Positions 1 to 9,179 of a DNA stretch of 63,771 nucleotides are shown here, piece after piece. Source of the DNA: Defluviitaleaceae bacterium (GTDB taxonomy: Bacteria; Bacillota; Clostridia; Lachnospirales; WQUN01); the NCBI GenBank assembly GCA_009788055.1, contig WQSG01000009.1, positions 1 to 63,771 on the forward strand, in the 5' to 3' direction. The notes below the pieces were generated by a model. It did not search any database, had not been told where the DNA came from, and saw only the letters and a list, made by a program, of their open reading frames with translations. Position 1 is the stretch's first letter. The number at the start of each line of letters is the position of its first letter. The translations under genes and the position numbers were made by a program.

Positions 1-1
1 C

Positions 2-1405
2 CCCCCTTCTGGCTCAAGCAGGGTAACAGTTCATCACGCAAACGTTTTAAAGCTTGCCTATAGTAATGTTGAATTTGATTTCACCATAAGAGACGATAAC
101 GGTAATTTGATGGCAGTGCCGGGCATAGTTTGTCCCGCAGGTCAAAGTTTTGAAATTGTCCCGCGCACCCTTGCAGATTGGGATGCCTATACCCCGCCGG
201 AAAATTCCGGAAGCGGGGGTTTTGTCGTGCATTATATTTCCTGCACGGGGGAACTTGTTTTCAGTGACGCGGCAAAAGCGGCGTTCCAAGACGGCACTCG
301 CATAACCTACTTTAAAGAGGGCTTCCGCAGAGGAGACCTGAACCCATGGGTTTATTTTGATGCTATTGAGGTGACGGGACGGTTTGCGCCGGAGGCCGAG
401 CTGGCACTGGTAGACCCTCCTGTTTTGCCGAACGGGCAGTTTAATTTTATGGTAAATGTTGATGGTGGTTTGCACCCGGGACTGTTTGATATTTCCCAAA
501 ATTCTGACATAAGCCCTGTTATTGTAATAAACGGCGAGGAGTTTAGAGTGTGGGAGGATTTGGAACAACTACCACAGGCACGCGATGGTGATACTTGGGA
601 AAATGTGTTCTGGCTTGACCAAGGCGGCATTGATATAAATATAATTCAGCGTGTTGCCAAGTGTAACGAAACTCACACTTTCTCAATAGACTTTTCGGTT
701 ATAAATTACGCCGGAGAACCTATAGAGTTTAATTTTCGTAAATATGCTAACACAGGGCTTGAAGGTCCGGATGGATATTCACAGCTTGTGTTTGCGCAGG
801 GCGGCGTTGCTGTTCAGCCAAACCCGGAGCTATATCCGGAAGGCACATTAAGATTGGCACTTAGCTCCGAGGGAGTTTTGGGTGAAGAAGGCTTCCCCGC
901 TGTATGGCAAGGGGCGGTGGCTTTACCTGACGATGCCGTAACCTTTTCAAGCACAATACGGGTGGAACTTATTGAGCGTTTAATCCCGGGAGCGGTAAAT
1001 GATTTGGACGAACAATGGATTCGCTACGAAACATCTTCAGGGGTTCATTCCCGTATAAACGACAAAGCCCGTCATATTTACACAGACAAAATGTTTGCGG
1101 ACTTTAGGCGGATTGTTGAATTTGCAGAGTCCATTTCCCTATCAGACCCGCGAGAGCTGGAAGCGTATTTCCGAAACCCGCCGCATAATAAAACGGGTGA
1201 CGCTTTAACTAACGCTGTTGCGGAAAAAATTGCAATAGAAGCGGCAAAAGCAAATGCCGTATTACATGACAGGTTTAACAATATGCTTGGACTTTTGCAA
1301 CGCCACACCCAAAGCATTGTGGCTGAACATATACAATGCGTTACAGTATGCAGGCGGGCTGTTTCCATATCCTCACAATTTCGGTATAGGCTTGCTTCCC
1401 TATGA
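2..1405 (+). CDS. Secreted/surface protein, 5' part (partial, frameshifted)
   Basis: The frame is open from the first base of the window, so the true start and any signal peptide lie upstream. It runs to a stop at 1403-1405. The product is acidic and extracellular-looking and I recognise no catalytic domain in it. From about 1290 onward the reading in this frame turns unconvincing. A second frame, open from before 1254, continues to 2120 and carries typical C-terminal surface modules. The simplest reading is one long gene broken by a frameshift between about 1254 and 1405. That break could be a real mutation or a sequencing or assembly error. Function unknown; it is probably a substrate-binding or structural part of a dockerin-bearing extracellular protein. 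Confidence 0.6.
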   Translation, partial: PPSGSSRVTVHHANVLKLAYSNVEFDFTIRDDNGNLMAVPGIVCPAGQSFEIVPRTLADWDAYTPPENSGSGGFVVHYISCTGELVFSDAAKAAFQDGTRITYFKEGFRRGDLNPWVYFDAIEVTGRFAPEAELALVDPPVLPNGQFNFMVNVDGGLHPGLFDISQNSDISPVIVINGEEFRVWEDLEQLPQARDGDTWENVFWLDQGGIDINIIQRVAKCNETHTFSIDFSVINYAGEPIEFNFRKYANTGLEGPDGYSQLVFAQGGVAVQPNPELYPEGTLRLALSSEGVLGEEGFPAVWQGAVALPDDAVTFSSTIRVELIERLIPGAVNDLDEQWIRYETSSGVHSRINDKARHIYTDKMFADFRRIVEFAESISLSDPRELEAYFRNPPHNKTGDALTNAVAEKIAIEAAKANAVLHDRFNNMLGLLQRHTQSIVAEHIQCVTVCRRAVSISSQFRYRLASL

Positions 1406-2120
1406 TTTACCTTTTTATGCTGTACTACCGGGGGCAATCCACTTATTTTCGGATGGTTTGCCAACTTTGCCGCGAGCGCAGGATTTCGCAAACCACAACC
1501 CTGCCGAATTTAATGACGGGCCTTTTGCCGCAACGGATTATTTGTTTTGGCGGCAAGCAAACCTTGCCCATAACAAAGCGGTGCAATTGCATCAGCACTT
1601 TTGCCTGTACACATATCTAGTCCCGCGAAGTTTCGCTTCCTTGTTTGCAAGACGCTTCATGAACGAATATATGATGAACTGCCGTTGCAGTGGTCAACTT
1701 CCTGTTACCTTCAATTTGGGCGGCGGCGAATTTATCAACTCGGAAGAGGTTTTTCCAATGGGATTATTGCCAACCGCACATGACATTTTCCGCAACGGCT
1801 ACAGGTTTACAGGTTGGTTTACGGATTTATCAGACGAAACCAGTCGCATTCGTAGCCGTGAAAATCTGCGCGACAATGTATCTTTATTTGCCCGCTGGGC
1901 GGCAACTCCGGAGGGCTTCCAAATAGGCGACACAATCGGTAGCGGGCGTGTAACCTCCGCAGATGCAACTATGATTGCACGGCATATTACCGGAAGCAAT
2001 GTAGATATTTGCCTGCTTGCCGCAGACCTAAACGGTGACGGTTATGTAGACGTTTCCGACATTATTTTACTTGCAAGATGGCTTGCCGGACACAATGTAA
2101 GCCCCCTTATTGCACATTAA
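1254..2120 (+). CDS. C-terminal part of the same protein: Listeria-Bacteroides-like repeat plus type I dockerin
   Basis: This frame overlaps the end of the preceding one and should be read as its continuation after a frameshift; the ATG at 1254 is not a convincing start. A repeat ending in GWFTD...LFARW resembles the Listeria-Bacteroides (Flg_new/InlB B-repeat) family. It is followed by a dockerin-like module of about 60 residues in which the second calcium-binding loop is clear (DLNGDGYVDVSD, then IILLARWLAG). Dockerins bind cohesins, so the protein would attach to a scaffoldin or a cell-surface cohesin. No cohesin gene lies in this window. A hairpin spans the stop codon. I am confident of the dockerin and less so of the segment between 1254 and 1690. 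Confidence 0.65.
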   Translation: MPYYMTGLTICLDFCNATPKALWLNIYNALQYAGGLFPYPHNFGIGLLPYDLPFYAVLPGAIHLFSDGLPTLPRAQDFANHNPAEFNDGPFAATDYLFWRQANLAHNKAVQLHQHFCLYTYLVPRSFASLFARRFMNEYMMNCRCSGQLPVTFNLGGGEFINSEEVFPMGLLPTAHDIFRNGYRFTGWFTDLSDETSRIRSRENLRDNVSLFARWAATPEGFQIGDTIGSGRVTSADATMIARHITGSNVDICLLAADLNGDGYVDVSDIILLARWLAGHNVSPLIAH

Positions 2121-2126
2121 GGGGGC
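2101..2126 (+). terminator. Hairpin across the stop codon
   Basis: A perfect 9-bp stem (GCCCCCTTA pairing with TAAGGGGGC) includes the stop codon of the dockerin gene. There is no T-run after it, so it may stabilise the 3' end or weaken readthrough into the antitoxin gene rather than be a full intrinsic terminator. Confidence 0.4.
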
Positions 2127-2135
2127 GCGGAAAAA

Positions 2136-2342
2136 GTGACCGTTAATGTAAATTTCAACGTGGAACAAGACATAAAAGACGATGCCGAGAAAATTCTTGC
2201 ACAAATGGGTCTGTCGCTGGAGGACGCACTAAATCTATTTTTGCTCCAAGTATTACTTTTTGACCCCAATGCGCGATACTACAAAACCGCAGAGGAAATG
2301 TTTGCAGATTTGCCGCAAGCTCCGCTTCCGTTTGAATCCTGA
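2136..2342 (+). CDS. RelB/DinJ-like antitoxin, orphan
   Basis: A 68-residue protein starting at GTG. Its N-terminal beta strand followed by a helix (VNFNVEQDIKDDAEKILAQM, then GLSLEDALNLFL) is the ribbon-helix-helix pattern of RelB/DinJ antitoxins, which bind DNA as dimers and neutralise RelE/YafQ-type mRNA interferases. No toxin follows: the next gene is on the opposite strand, 4 bases away. It lies only 15 bases after the dockerin gene. It is either a solitary antitoxin left after toxin loss, or it acts with a toxin elsewhere. The family call is good; the role is open. Confidence 0.65.
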   Translation: MTVNVNFNVEQDIKDDAEKILAQMGLSLEDALNLFLLQVLLFDPNARYYKTAEEMFADLPQAPLPFES

Positions 2343-2346
2343 AAAC

Positions 2347-3243
2347 TTACGCCACAAGCTCCGGGCTTAACAGCCCGCGGTACCTGCCGTCGCGGCAAAG
2401 CTTGGCATTGTAAATGCCGATTACAACATCGGGCGATTCTTCAAGGCCTTCGACCTTTACATTGTCGGGGCGGAAGCCGATTAGAATGCCGTTGCTTTGC
2501 CCAAGGCTCTTGAAGGGAATCATGCGGATTCGATTGTAGAAAGCTTCTTCGCGGACGGAGAGCAGGACGGTTAGGTCATCTTCGAGTTTTTCGGAGAAGA
2601 GGACAACCAAGCACTCGGGAAGGAGTGGTTTGATTTGTTCAAATTCGGCGATGATTACAGGGGTCTGGGAAAGCGGCTCTTTTAGGTTGTGGCCGGTGTC
2701 AACCAAGGCGTCAAAATTGCAATCGTTTTCGCCAAGGGAAATGTGTACATTGCAAAGCATTTGCCGCTTCAACGTAAAACGTTCAGCTATTTTCAGTGCA
2801 AATTTGATTGTTATGTAGCTCACAATCATCCCTGCAAGCACCAGCTGCCACGAAACCAAACGCGAAAACCCGCCAAAATCGGACACAATAAAATAAACGG
2901 CGTATGGCAAATCCGTAAGAAAAAACAAAGCCATGCCAAGCCCGCCAACCGTAAACGAAATTACATATGCCGCAGCCATAAGCCTAAAAAACGCCCCCGC
3001 CCCCCTCGGATGAAACGTAGCCGAAACCCCCACCGCCAAAATCACCACCGAGGCCAGCACAACATTAACAAACCTAAGTGGCGGCGTGACAATTATCATC
3101 GTATACAACAATGCCATCAAGCTTGCGCCAAGCAAAAGCCAGCGCGTTTTGCGCGGCTCACGCACCACCTTAGACAGCACCCACAGCACAAACCCATTCA
3201 TTACAAGATTTACAAGAAACAGAATATCTGCGTACAAAGTCAT
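2347..3243 (-). CDS. spoIIGA: Sigma-E processing peptidase SpoIIGA
   Basis: Integral-membrane aspartic protease that cleaves pro-sigma-E in the mother cell early in sporulation. The N-terminal half has about five hydrophobic segments (residues 1-155). The soluble C-terminal half holds the catalytic aspartate in LVDTGHNLKEP, at about Asp182. The length (298 residues) is normal. I chose the ATG at 3243 because it follows a GGGGTGGGTGA ribosome-binding site and gives the family's usual N-terminus (YADILFLVNLVMN); a longer reading frame to 3294 lacks this. In most spore formers sigE and sigG follow directly. Here the downstream neighbour is an unrelated gene on the other strand, so the usual cluster is broken. 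Confidence 0.88.
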   Translation of the reverse strand: MTLYADILFLVNLVMNGFVLWVLSKVVREPRKTRWLLLGASLMALLYTMIIVTPPLRFVNVVLASVVILAVGVSATFHPRGAGAFFRLMAAAYVISFTVGGLGMALFFLTDLPYAVYFIVSDFGGFSRLVSWQLVLAGMIVSYITIKFALKIAERFTLKRQMLCNVHISLGENDCNFDALVDTGHNLKEPLSQTPVIIAEFEQIKPLLPECLVVLFSEKLEDDLTVLLSVREEAFYNRIRMIPFKSLGQSNGILIGFRPDNVKVEGLEESPDVVIGIYNAKLCRDGRYRGLLSPELVA

Positions 3244-3296
3244 ACAAATCACCCACCCCAAATTATAAAGCATAGGCATGGTATAATTTGTCAAAA

Positions 3297-3332
3297 AAAG
3301 GCCTTGGAGACATAAACTCCAAGGCCTTTTTG
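3297..3332 (-). terminator. Intrinsic terminator after cheW
   Basis: A perfect stem (AAAAGGCCTTGGAG with CTCCAAGGCCTTTT, 7-base loop) has A/T runs on both sides, so it could work in either direction. It lies just after the cheW stop and 54 bases before the spoIIGA start, separating the two minus-strand units. Confidence 0.85.
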
Positions 3333-3347
3333 ATATGTCATAAAAAA

Positions 3348-3818
3348 TTACTCCTGTGCCAAGAACCTTTCAACATCCAAAAGAAGTTTAACTTCCTCGC
3401 CAACTTTACCAATGTTGCGGATAAATTGGTTTGCATAACTCAACTTCGCACTTGGCGGGGCAAAAATCCGCTCTTTAGGAATTATAGCGGTTTCCTGCAC
3501 AGCGTCAACAATCATACCCAAAGTATAATCTTCGTACATGATAACGATAATGCAAGTTTCTTCGTCATGCTCTTTCGGCTGTTTGTCGAAGCGTTTGCGT
3601 ACATCAATCACACCAATAAGGTCGCCGCGCAGGTTAATCAATCCCTCAATAAAGTTTGGCATTTCGGGAACCTTTGTGATGGGTGTCATCTTGATAATTT
3701 CTTTTACGTAGGCGATTTCCACGCCATAGTCTTCTCCCTCGATGGCAAAGGTCAGATACTGGTCTTTTATTGTATCGTCGTGACGTTCATCATCAATCAT
3801 ATTTTGCACCGTGGCCAT
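3348..3818 (-). CDS. cheW: Chemotaxis coupling protein CheW
   Basis: A 156-residue protein with a single CheW-like SH3-type domain (residues about 20-150), including the conserved INLRGDLIGVIDVRKRF segment. CheW is the cytoplasmic adaptor linking chemoreceptors to the histidine kinase CheA. It follows cheA by 12 bases with a GGAGG ribosome-binding site overlapping the end of cheA, so the two are translated from one transcript. A strong terminator follows. No receptor, cheY or cheB lies in the window, so the rest of the pathway is elsewhere. Confidence 0.93.
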   Translation of the reverse strand: MATVQNMIDDERHDDTIKDQYLTFAIEGEDYGVEIAYVKEIIKMTPITKVPEMPNFIEGLINLRGDLIGVIDVRKRFDKQPKEHDEETCIIVIMYEDYTLGMIVDAVQETAIIPKERIFAPPSAKLSYANQFIRNIGKVGEEVKLLLDVERFLAQE

Positions 3819-3830
3819 TTAGCATACCTC

Positions 3831-5915
3831 CTATTTATCAAAGAACCCGGCAACATCAATAATCAAACTGATATCGCCATTGCCAAGAAGAGTACAGCCG
3901 CTTAGGCCGTGTACTTTTTTAAAATATTTCGGCATGGGCTTAACAACCGCTTGCTGTTGCCCGATAAGGTCATCCACCAAGAGGCAAACAACGTGTTCGC
4001 CGTTTTCAAGCATGATTAACGTGCCTTCGCAAACATCAGTAACTGCGCCGTCTATATTGAAGAACTCATGCAAACGGACTATATTAAGAATTTCGCCGCG
4101 CTCGGTAATCATTTCGTTGCCGCTTGGGTCTGTGAAAAGATTTTCCGGTTTCGCTTTGAACGACTTGATGATATTCGCAATCGGGATTGTGTATTGCGCA
4201 CCCGCAACCAAAACGCTCATACCCTCTTGGATTGTTAGGGTTAGAGGAATTTTCAAGGTGAAGGTAGTACCTTCGCCCGGTGTAGAATCCACCAACGCGG
4301 TTCCGCCTACAACCTCAAGGTTACTCATTACAACGTCCATTCCAACGCCGCGTCCGGAGTATGCGGTAACTTGGTCGTTGGTTGAAAAGCCGGGAAGGAA
4401 AATGAATTGCATAATTTCTTTATCGGTGTACTCGTTGTCGGACTTGGTGGTAAGACCGTTCGTTTTTGCTTTTGCAAGCACTTTTGCAGTGTTTATTCCG
4501 CGGCCATCGTCTTTGATGATAACAAGAACGTCACCGCCGGAATTTTTTGCTTCAAGCAACACGCGAGCCTTTGACGGTTTTTTGGACTTTTTACGGTCTT
4601 CCGGCATTTCCACGCCGTGGTCGATGGAGTTACGGATGATGTGCATGATGGGGTCAGCGATATGCTCTATGATGTTTTTGTCAACCTCGGTTTCCTCACC
4701 AACGATATCCAGTTGAACGTCTTTATCAAGCTGGCGGCACATATCACGCACAATGCGGTGCATTTTGAAGAATGTTGCAGAAAGCGGAACCATCCGCATA
4801 GACATAACTGTCTCTTGCAGATTGGTAACAATTTTGCGCAACTGCCTTGTTTCTTTATGGAAGCTTTCAAGCTGTAAGCCTTCAAGCTCTGAATTTTGCG
4901 TTACCATAGCCTCGGAAATTACAAGCTCGCCCATCAGGTTGAGAAGCGCGTCCAGCTTGCTTACGTTTACGCTTATCATGTGGGAAGCCGTACCTTTTTT
5001 CTGTGTGGCTTCCGCGGCGGCGGCGGCTACAATATCCGGAGTTGGCGGAACGGGGATAACAGGTTCGTCCGCAACAACGGGCGGGGCTTCCGCAACGGGG
5101 GCAGGGGCTGCCGCAGGGGCAACCGAAGCCGCACCTACGGGTGCGCCAATTTCCTCCAGTATGACTTCTCTTAAATATACCGTTTGGCTAAGATGGCTGT
5201 GAATAAAGTTGAAATCATGTGTGCTGCTGAAATCGACCACAAAACCATTTTGGCGGATTAAGGGTATAGTTTCCTCATCAATAACATCCTGCGGTTCGTG
5301 AGTTATATCCTGTGCCATTTCCTGCAAGTTGTGAACTAGTGTATATGAGCGGATATTTTCCATTTCGCAACCGTCTTGGAAGTGTATTTTTGCCCGATAT
5401 TTGTGCATATTATCACCTGCCGTACTTGGGGTTGGGTCTGCCGCAGGAGCCGGTTCGGCAACCGATGCCGGGGCACTTGCGGTTTGTTTTGGTGCTTCGG
5501 GTTCTGCCGGCGTGATTCCTTTAATTTGCTGTAGAAATTTGTCGATAGCTTTTGCAAGGTCGGTTCCGTCACCGTCTGCTTTACTACCTTCTTGGATTTT
5601 TGCCAGTTCGGCTTTAACAAAATCCGCGCCGCTGAGAACGTGGTCAGATAAGCGTTTAAAGTCCAAATCTTTCGGGTTTTCTTCACGCAAATAATAGAAC
5701 AAATCTTCTATTGAATGCGCAACCCCCGCTATGTTGTCAAACATCATCATTGCGGACGAACCTTTTATCGTATGCATGATGCGGAAGATTTCGTTGATTT
5801 GGTCTATGTTATATTCCGACTCGCTTTGGATTATTGTTGATTCCAGTTGGTCAACCAGTTGAGACATTTCAAAAATGAACATCTCAAGCATTGACTCTCT
5901 GTCGAAGTCGCTCAT
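3831..5915 (-). CDS. cheA: Chemotaxis histidine kinase CheA
   Basis: A 694-residue kinase. It has an N-terminal Hpt domain with the phosphorylated histidine in RIMHTIKGSS (His48), a divergent P2-like region (about 170-255), an Ala/Pro-rich linker (about 256-305) and a dimerisation helix pair. The ATPase domain shows the N box (IIRNSIDHGVE), DDGRGI and GRGVGMDVV. A CheW-like domain (about 545-690) ends the protein. It phosphorylates CheY/CheB-type regulators in response to receptors. In a pilus-bearing cell it could steer twitching as well as or instead of flagella; that is inference. It starts the cheA-cheW unit, with a good promoter just upstream. Confidence 0.95.
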   Translation of the reverse strand: MSDFDRESMLEMFIFEMSQLVDQLESTIIQSESEYNIDQINEIFRIMHTIKGSSAMMMFDNIAGVAHSIEDLFYYLREENPKDLDFKRLSDHVLSGADFVKAELAKIQEGSKADGDGTDLAKAIDKFLQQIKGITPAEPEAPKQTASAPASVAEPAPAADPTPSTAGDNMHKYRAKIHFQDGCEMENIRSYTLVHNLQEMAQDITHEPQDVIDEETIPLIRQNGFVVDFSSTHDFNFIHSHLSQTVYLREVILEEIGAPVGAASVAPAAAPAPVAEAPPVVADEPVIPVPPTPDIVAAAAAEATQKKGTASHMISVNVSKLDALLNLMGELVISEAMVTQNSELEGLQLESFHKETRQLRKIVTNLQETVMSMRMVPLSATFFKMHRIVRDMCRQLDKDVQLDIVGEETEVDKNIIEHIADPIMHIIRNSIDHGVEMPEDRKKSKKPSKARVLLEAKNSGGDVLVIIKDDGRGINTAKVLAKAKTNGLTTKSDNEYTDKEIMQFIFLPGFSTNDQVTAYSGRGVGMDVVMSNLEVVGGTALVDSTPGEGTTFTLKIPLTLTIQEGMSVLVAGAQYTIPIANIIKSFKAKPENLFTDPSGNEMITERGEILNIVRLHEFFNIDGAVTDVCEGTLIMLENGEHVVCLLVDDLIGQQQAVVKPMPKYFKKVHGLSGCTLLGNGDISLIIDVAGFFDK

Positions 5916-5942
5916 CCGTTATCACCTCTCCCTTTCACTCAC

Positions 5943-5971
5943 ATTATATTAAACTACAAAAAGCTGGTAAA
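5943..5971 (-). promoter_or_regulatory. Sigma-A promoter of cheA-cheW
   Basis: On the minus strand TTTACC (-35, 5966-5971) and TATAAT (-10, 5943-5948) are 17 bases apart, about 28 bases ahead of the cheA start. Confidence 0.65.
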
Positions 5972-5984
5972 TACAAGTGTTTTT

Positions 5985-6800
5985 TTATAACGGCTTTCGA
6001 TAAACCGCAGGTTTAATATATTGATACCCCGAACCCGCATTGCTTATGGATTCCGAGTGCCCGATAAACAGATACCCGCCCGGCTCTGTAATCTCGAAAA
6101 AACGCTTTACAACCCCGTTTCGGGTTTCGTTGTCGAAATAAATCATTACGTTTCTGCAAAAGATTACTTGCATTTTTTTCTTGAAAGGGAATGGATCCAT
6201 CAGGTTTATGCGGCGATACAAAATCCGCTTTAAAACGCTGTCTTTCACTTTGGAAAACTGCCCGTCTACCCTGTCGAAGTATTCATTTTTCCATGTTTTG
6301 GGGAGGTTTTCAAGTGCTTCCGTTGCGTATTTGCCCGCAACCGCCCTATCCAAAACTTGCGCGGATATATCCGAGGCAAGCATTTGCGTATCCCACCCCG
6401 GCGTTTTTTTGAAGTATTCTTGAAGCAAAATTTGAAGCGTTACCGCTTCCTCGCCTGATGAGGATGCGGCGCACCAAACCCGCGCATCTCTCTGGGCTGA
6501 ATATTTTTCCTCCACATAAGGAAGAACCTCGTCGCGGAAGTAGTCGAAGTGGTCTGTTTCGCGCATGAAAAAGGTGTGGTTTGTTGTGATTTTGTTTACA
6601 AAGCGCGTTAAAGCGTCTCCGCTTTTGTCCTTCATCAGGTAATCAAAATACTCCGAGAACGTTGACATATCAAGCTCTTGCAACGTAGAACGCAAGCGCG
6701 AATGCACAAGGGTCTTTTTTTCGTCACTTAGGGCTATTCCAAATTTGGATTTGATATAATCCCTGATTTTGTTGAACTCGGCGGCTGTTAAATCTTGCAT
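5985..6800 (-). CDS. cheR: Chemotaxis protein methyltransferase CheR
   Basis: A 271-residue protein with the small N-terminal helical CheR domain (about 1-75) and the larger SAM-binding methyltransferase domain (VWCAASSSGEEAVTLQILL, later VIFCRNVMIYFD and GGYLFIGHSES). It methylates glutamates on chemoreceptors to give adaptation. It has its own GGGAGGGGGC ribosome-binding site. It lies upstream of cheA on the same strand, with a separate cheA promoter between them. The adaptation partner CheB is not in the window. Confidence 0.94.
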   Translation of the reverse strand: MQDLTAAEFNKIRDYIKSKFGIALSDEKKTLVHSRLRSTLQELDMSTFSEYFDYLMKDKSGDALTRFVNKITTNHTFFMRETDHFDYFRDEVLPYVEEKYSAQRDARVWCAASSSGEEAVTLQILLQEYFKKTPGWDTQMLASDISAQVLDRAVAGKYATEALENLPKTWKNEYFDRVDGQFSKVKDSVLKRILYRRINLMDPFPFKKKMQVIFCRNVMIYFDNETRNGVVKRFFEITEPGGYLFIGHSESISNAGSGYQYIKPAVYRKPL

Positions 6801-6854
6801 AGACGCCCCCTCCCAGCATAAAGTTGCAAATTCAAACTAACGCCTATCATACCA

Positions 6855-8594
6855 CTACTGCAAAACCCTGTCTACAACGGCTTTCAAATCTGCGGTAATG
6901 GCTTTCAGTTTTGCGGTTATTTCGTCTTCCGTAGAACCTGCGGAAAGTTTCGCGCCGAAATACAACTTGATTTTCGGCTCTGTGCCTGAAGGGCGGACAC
7001 ACGCCCAAGAACCGTCTGCAGTTGCGTAGTACAACACGTCGGAAACAGGCAGGGTTGCGGCTGTTACTTCACCCGTGGCGGTATTCTTTATCGTGCGATT
7101 TTTGTAGTCGCGGGCTTCCGTTACGGTTGAACCTGCCAATTCTGTGGGTGGGGTTTCGCGAAGTGCCGCCATAACCCGCTTGATATCGTTTAAACCGTCT
7201 ACGCCTTTTAGCGTAATGGATTCTATGTGTTCACGGAAAATGCCGTATTTTTCGTACAGTTCAAGCAAGGCATCATATAGCGTCAGCCCTTTTTTGCGGT
7301 AGAATGCCGCCGCTTCGCAAACCAAAAGGCTTGCGGCAACCGCGTCTTTGTCGCGGGCGTATGTCCCCGCAAGATAGCCGTAACTTTCTTCAAAGCCAAG
7401 GATATATGTGTGACTACCTGTTTCTTCAAACTCTTTAATTTTTTCGCCTATATATTTGAAGCCCGTGAGGACTTCCATATAAGTTAGCCCGTTTGCTTCT
7501 GCAACGGCGCGTGCCATATCCGTTGATACAATGGTTGAAATAATCGCGCCGTTTTTGGGAAGTCTGCCCCTCCCTGTCATTTGGGATACCAAGTATTCCG
7601 TGAGCAACACCCCTGCTTGGTTGCCCGTTAAAAATTGGTAATCGCCGCCGTGTTTTACGGCAACGCCAACGCGGTCACAGTCAGGGTCTGTTGCGATAAT
7701 TACATCGGCATCTTTCTCTTTCGCAAGTTTTAGCGCAAGGGAGAACGCCGCTTTCTCCTCGGGATTGGGATAGGAAACGGTTGGGAAATTCCCGTCCGAT
7801 TGCTCCTGCTCTTTCACAACAAAAACATTCTTAAAGCCAGTTTCACGCAAGGCGCGTTGCACACTAAGATTGCCCGCACCATGCAGCGGCGTGAAAACGA
7901 TTTTGATATCCGAACGTGGAATAATCTCGGGGTTTAGGCATTGCTCTTTTACATTTTTAATGAATATATCATCAACACTTGGCGGCGCGATATTGAAAAG
8001 CCCCTGCGCGGCGGCTTCGTTTTGCGGCATGGTTTTCACCATATCAAAGCCTTTGATTTTTAATACCTCCGCAATAATTTCCTCGTCGCGAGGGTAGGGG
8101 CATTGCCCGCCGTCTGCCCAGTAAACCTTGTAGCCGTTGTATTCGGGCGGATTGTGGCTTGCCGTCACAACGATACCCGCAACGCAACCCAAATGACGCA
8201 CCGCAAACGAAAGAAGCGGCGTGGGTCGCAAGCTGTCAAATGTATATGTTTTTATTCCGTTAGCGTTAAGTACAAGTGCGGCTTCCGTTGAAAATTCAGG
8301 CGACATTCTGCGGCAGTCGTGGGCAATTGCAACGCCCATGCCGGGTTTGTATGCGTCACTCTTTAAGATGTAGTTTGCAAGCCCTTGTGTGGCTTTGCGA
8401 ATCGTATAAATATTAAGCCTGTTTGTCCCTGCGCCCAAAACACCGCGCAGGCCGCCCGTGCCAAACTCCAGCTCGCGGTAAAATCTGTCTTCTATTTCTT
8501 TTTCGTTATCTGCGATTCCTTTAAGTTCTGCTTTTGTCTCGTTGTCGATAATCGGGTCTGCAAGCCACTGCTCGTATACCTCGTTGTAGTTCAT
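6855..8594 (-). CDS. pgcA: Phosphoglucomutase/phosphomannomutase (PgcA-like)
   Basis: An alpha-D-phosphohexomutase of 579 residues. The phosphoserine loop is in TASHNPPEYNGYKVYW, the metal-binding loop is ATDPDCDRVGVAV, and the sugar-binding loop and the C-terminal phosphate-binding motif (RPSGTEPKIKLYF) are all present. It interconverts glucose-6-P and glucose-1-P (or the mannose equivalents), feeding UDP-sugars for wall and lipid polymers. I chose the ATG at 8594, after a GAGAGGGGA ribosome-binding site; the frame is open further upstream but overlaps the neighbouring gene. Confidence 0.92.
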   Translation of the reverse strand: MNYNEVYEQWLADPIIDNETKAELKGIADNEKEIEDRFYRELEFGTGGLRGVLGAGTNRLNIYTIRKATQGLANYILKSDAYKPGMGVAIAHDCRRMSPEFSTEAALVLNANGIKTYTFDSLRPTPLLSFAVRHLGCVAGIVVTASHNPPEYNGYKVYWADGGQCPYPRDEEIIAEVLKIKGFDMVKTMPQNEAAAQGLFNIAPPSVDDIFIKNVKEQCLNPEIIPRSDIKIVFTPLHGAGNLSVQRALRETGFKNVFVVKEQEQSDGNFPTVSYPNPEEKAAFSLALKLAKEKDADVIIATDPDCDRVGVAVKHGGDYQFLTGNQAGVLLTEYLVSQMTGRGRLPKNGAIISTIVSTDMARAVAEANGLTYMEVLTGFKYIGEKIKEFEETGSHTYILGFEESYGYLAGTYARDKDAVAASLLVCEAAAFYRKKGLTLYDALLELYEKYGIFREHIESITLKGVDGLNDIKRVMAALRETPPTELAGSTVTEARDYKNRTIKNTATGEVTAATLPVSDVLYYATADGSWACVRPSGTEPKIKLYFGAKLSAGSTEDEITAKLKAITADLKAVVDRVLQ

Positions 8595-8608
8595 GAAAAT
8601 TCCCCTCT

Positions 8609-9091
8609 CTATCTTCCGAACCTTGCGCGTAATTTTTCGTGCCATTTTAAAGGAACATCCTCGTCGCCGCCCTTACGGCGCGACTTCCTTTGTTCCGCCA
8701 TTTCCATTTTGGTTTTCATGCCCTTTAGCCCAACGATATATGCGCCCGCGACTTCTACCGTCACGGTTTTTTTGGTGGGCAAAATTTTAAATGTAGCTTC
8801 TTCACATACCATTGTAGTAATTTGCGGCCCGATTTTAACCTTAACAAGAGGCACCTTGAACATACGCCCAAGCCTTGGCATTTGGTCCAGCATTGCCTTT
8901 GGTAAATTAGTATTTGTAATTTTATCCTTTTTCTTATCGATAACGTAAAGCGAAACCGTTTGCTTGTGCTGGTTTACCATTTCACTCTGCTGGGCTTGCT
9001 TCTTTCCCGCCCAGCTATTTAAAAAGTAAAATGCGACACCCACCACCAAAATGATAATCGAAAGTACAAAAATAATTCCCCATATACCCAA
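8609..9091 (-). CDS. Small membrane-anchored protein of unknown function
   Basis: One strongly hydrophobic segment at the N-terminus is followed by a basic, soluble domain of about 130 residues with a highly charged tail (EQRKSRRKGGDEDVP). I recognise no family. I favour the TTG at 9091 as start because AAGGAGG lies 9 bases before it. A GTG at 9124 would add 11 basic residues, but it has no ribosome-binding site and sits directly under a TATAAT box. It lies 15 bases before pgcA and is probably co-transcribed with it. Confidence 0.6.
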   Translation of the reverse strand: MGIWGIIFVLSIIILVVGVAFYFLNSWAGKKQAQQSEMVNQHKQTVSLYVIDKKKDKITNTNLPKAMLDQMPRLGRMFKVPLVKVKIGPQITTMVCEEATFKILPTKKTVTVEVAGAYIVGLKGMKTKMEMAEQRKSRRKGGDEDVPLKWHEKLRARFGR

Positions 9092-9179
9092 GAGATATTT
9101 CCTCCTTCGTTTTTTCGTGTTCACCCATTATATATTATTTTAAATTCAACGCAACAAAAAAATTTACCACCTCACGAAT

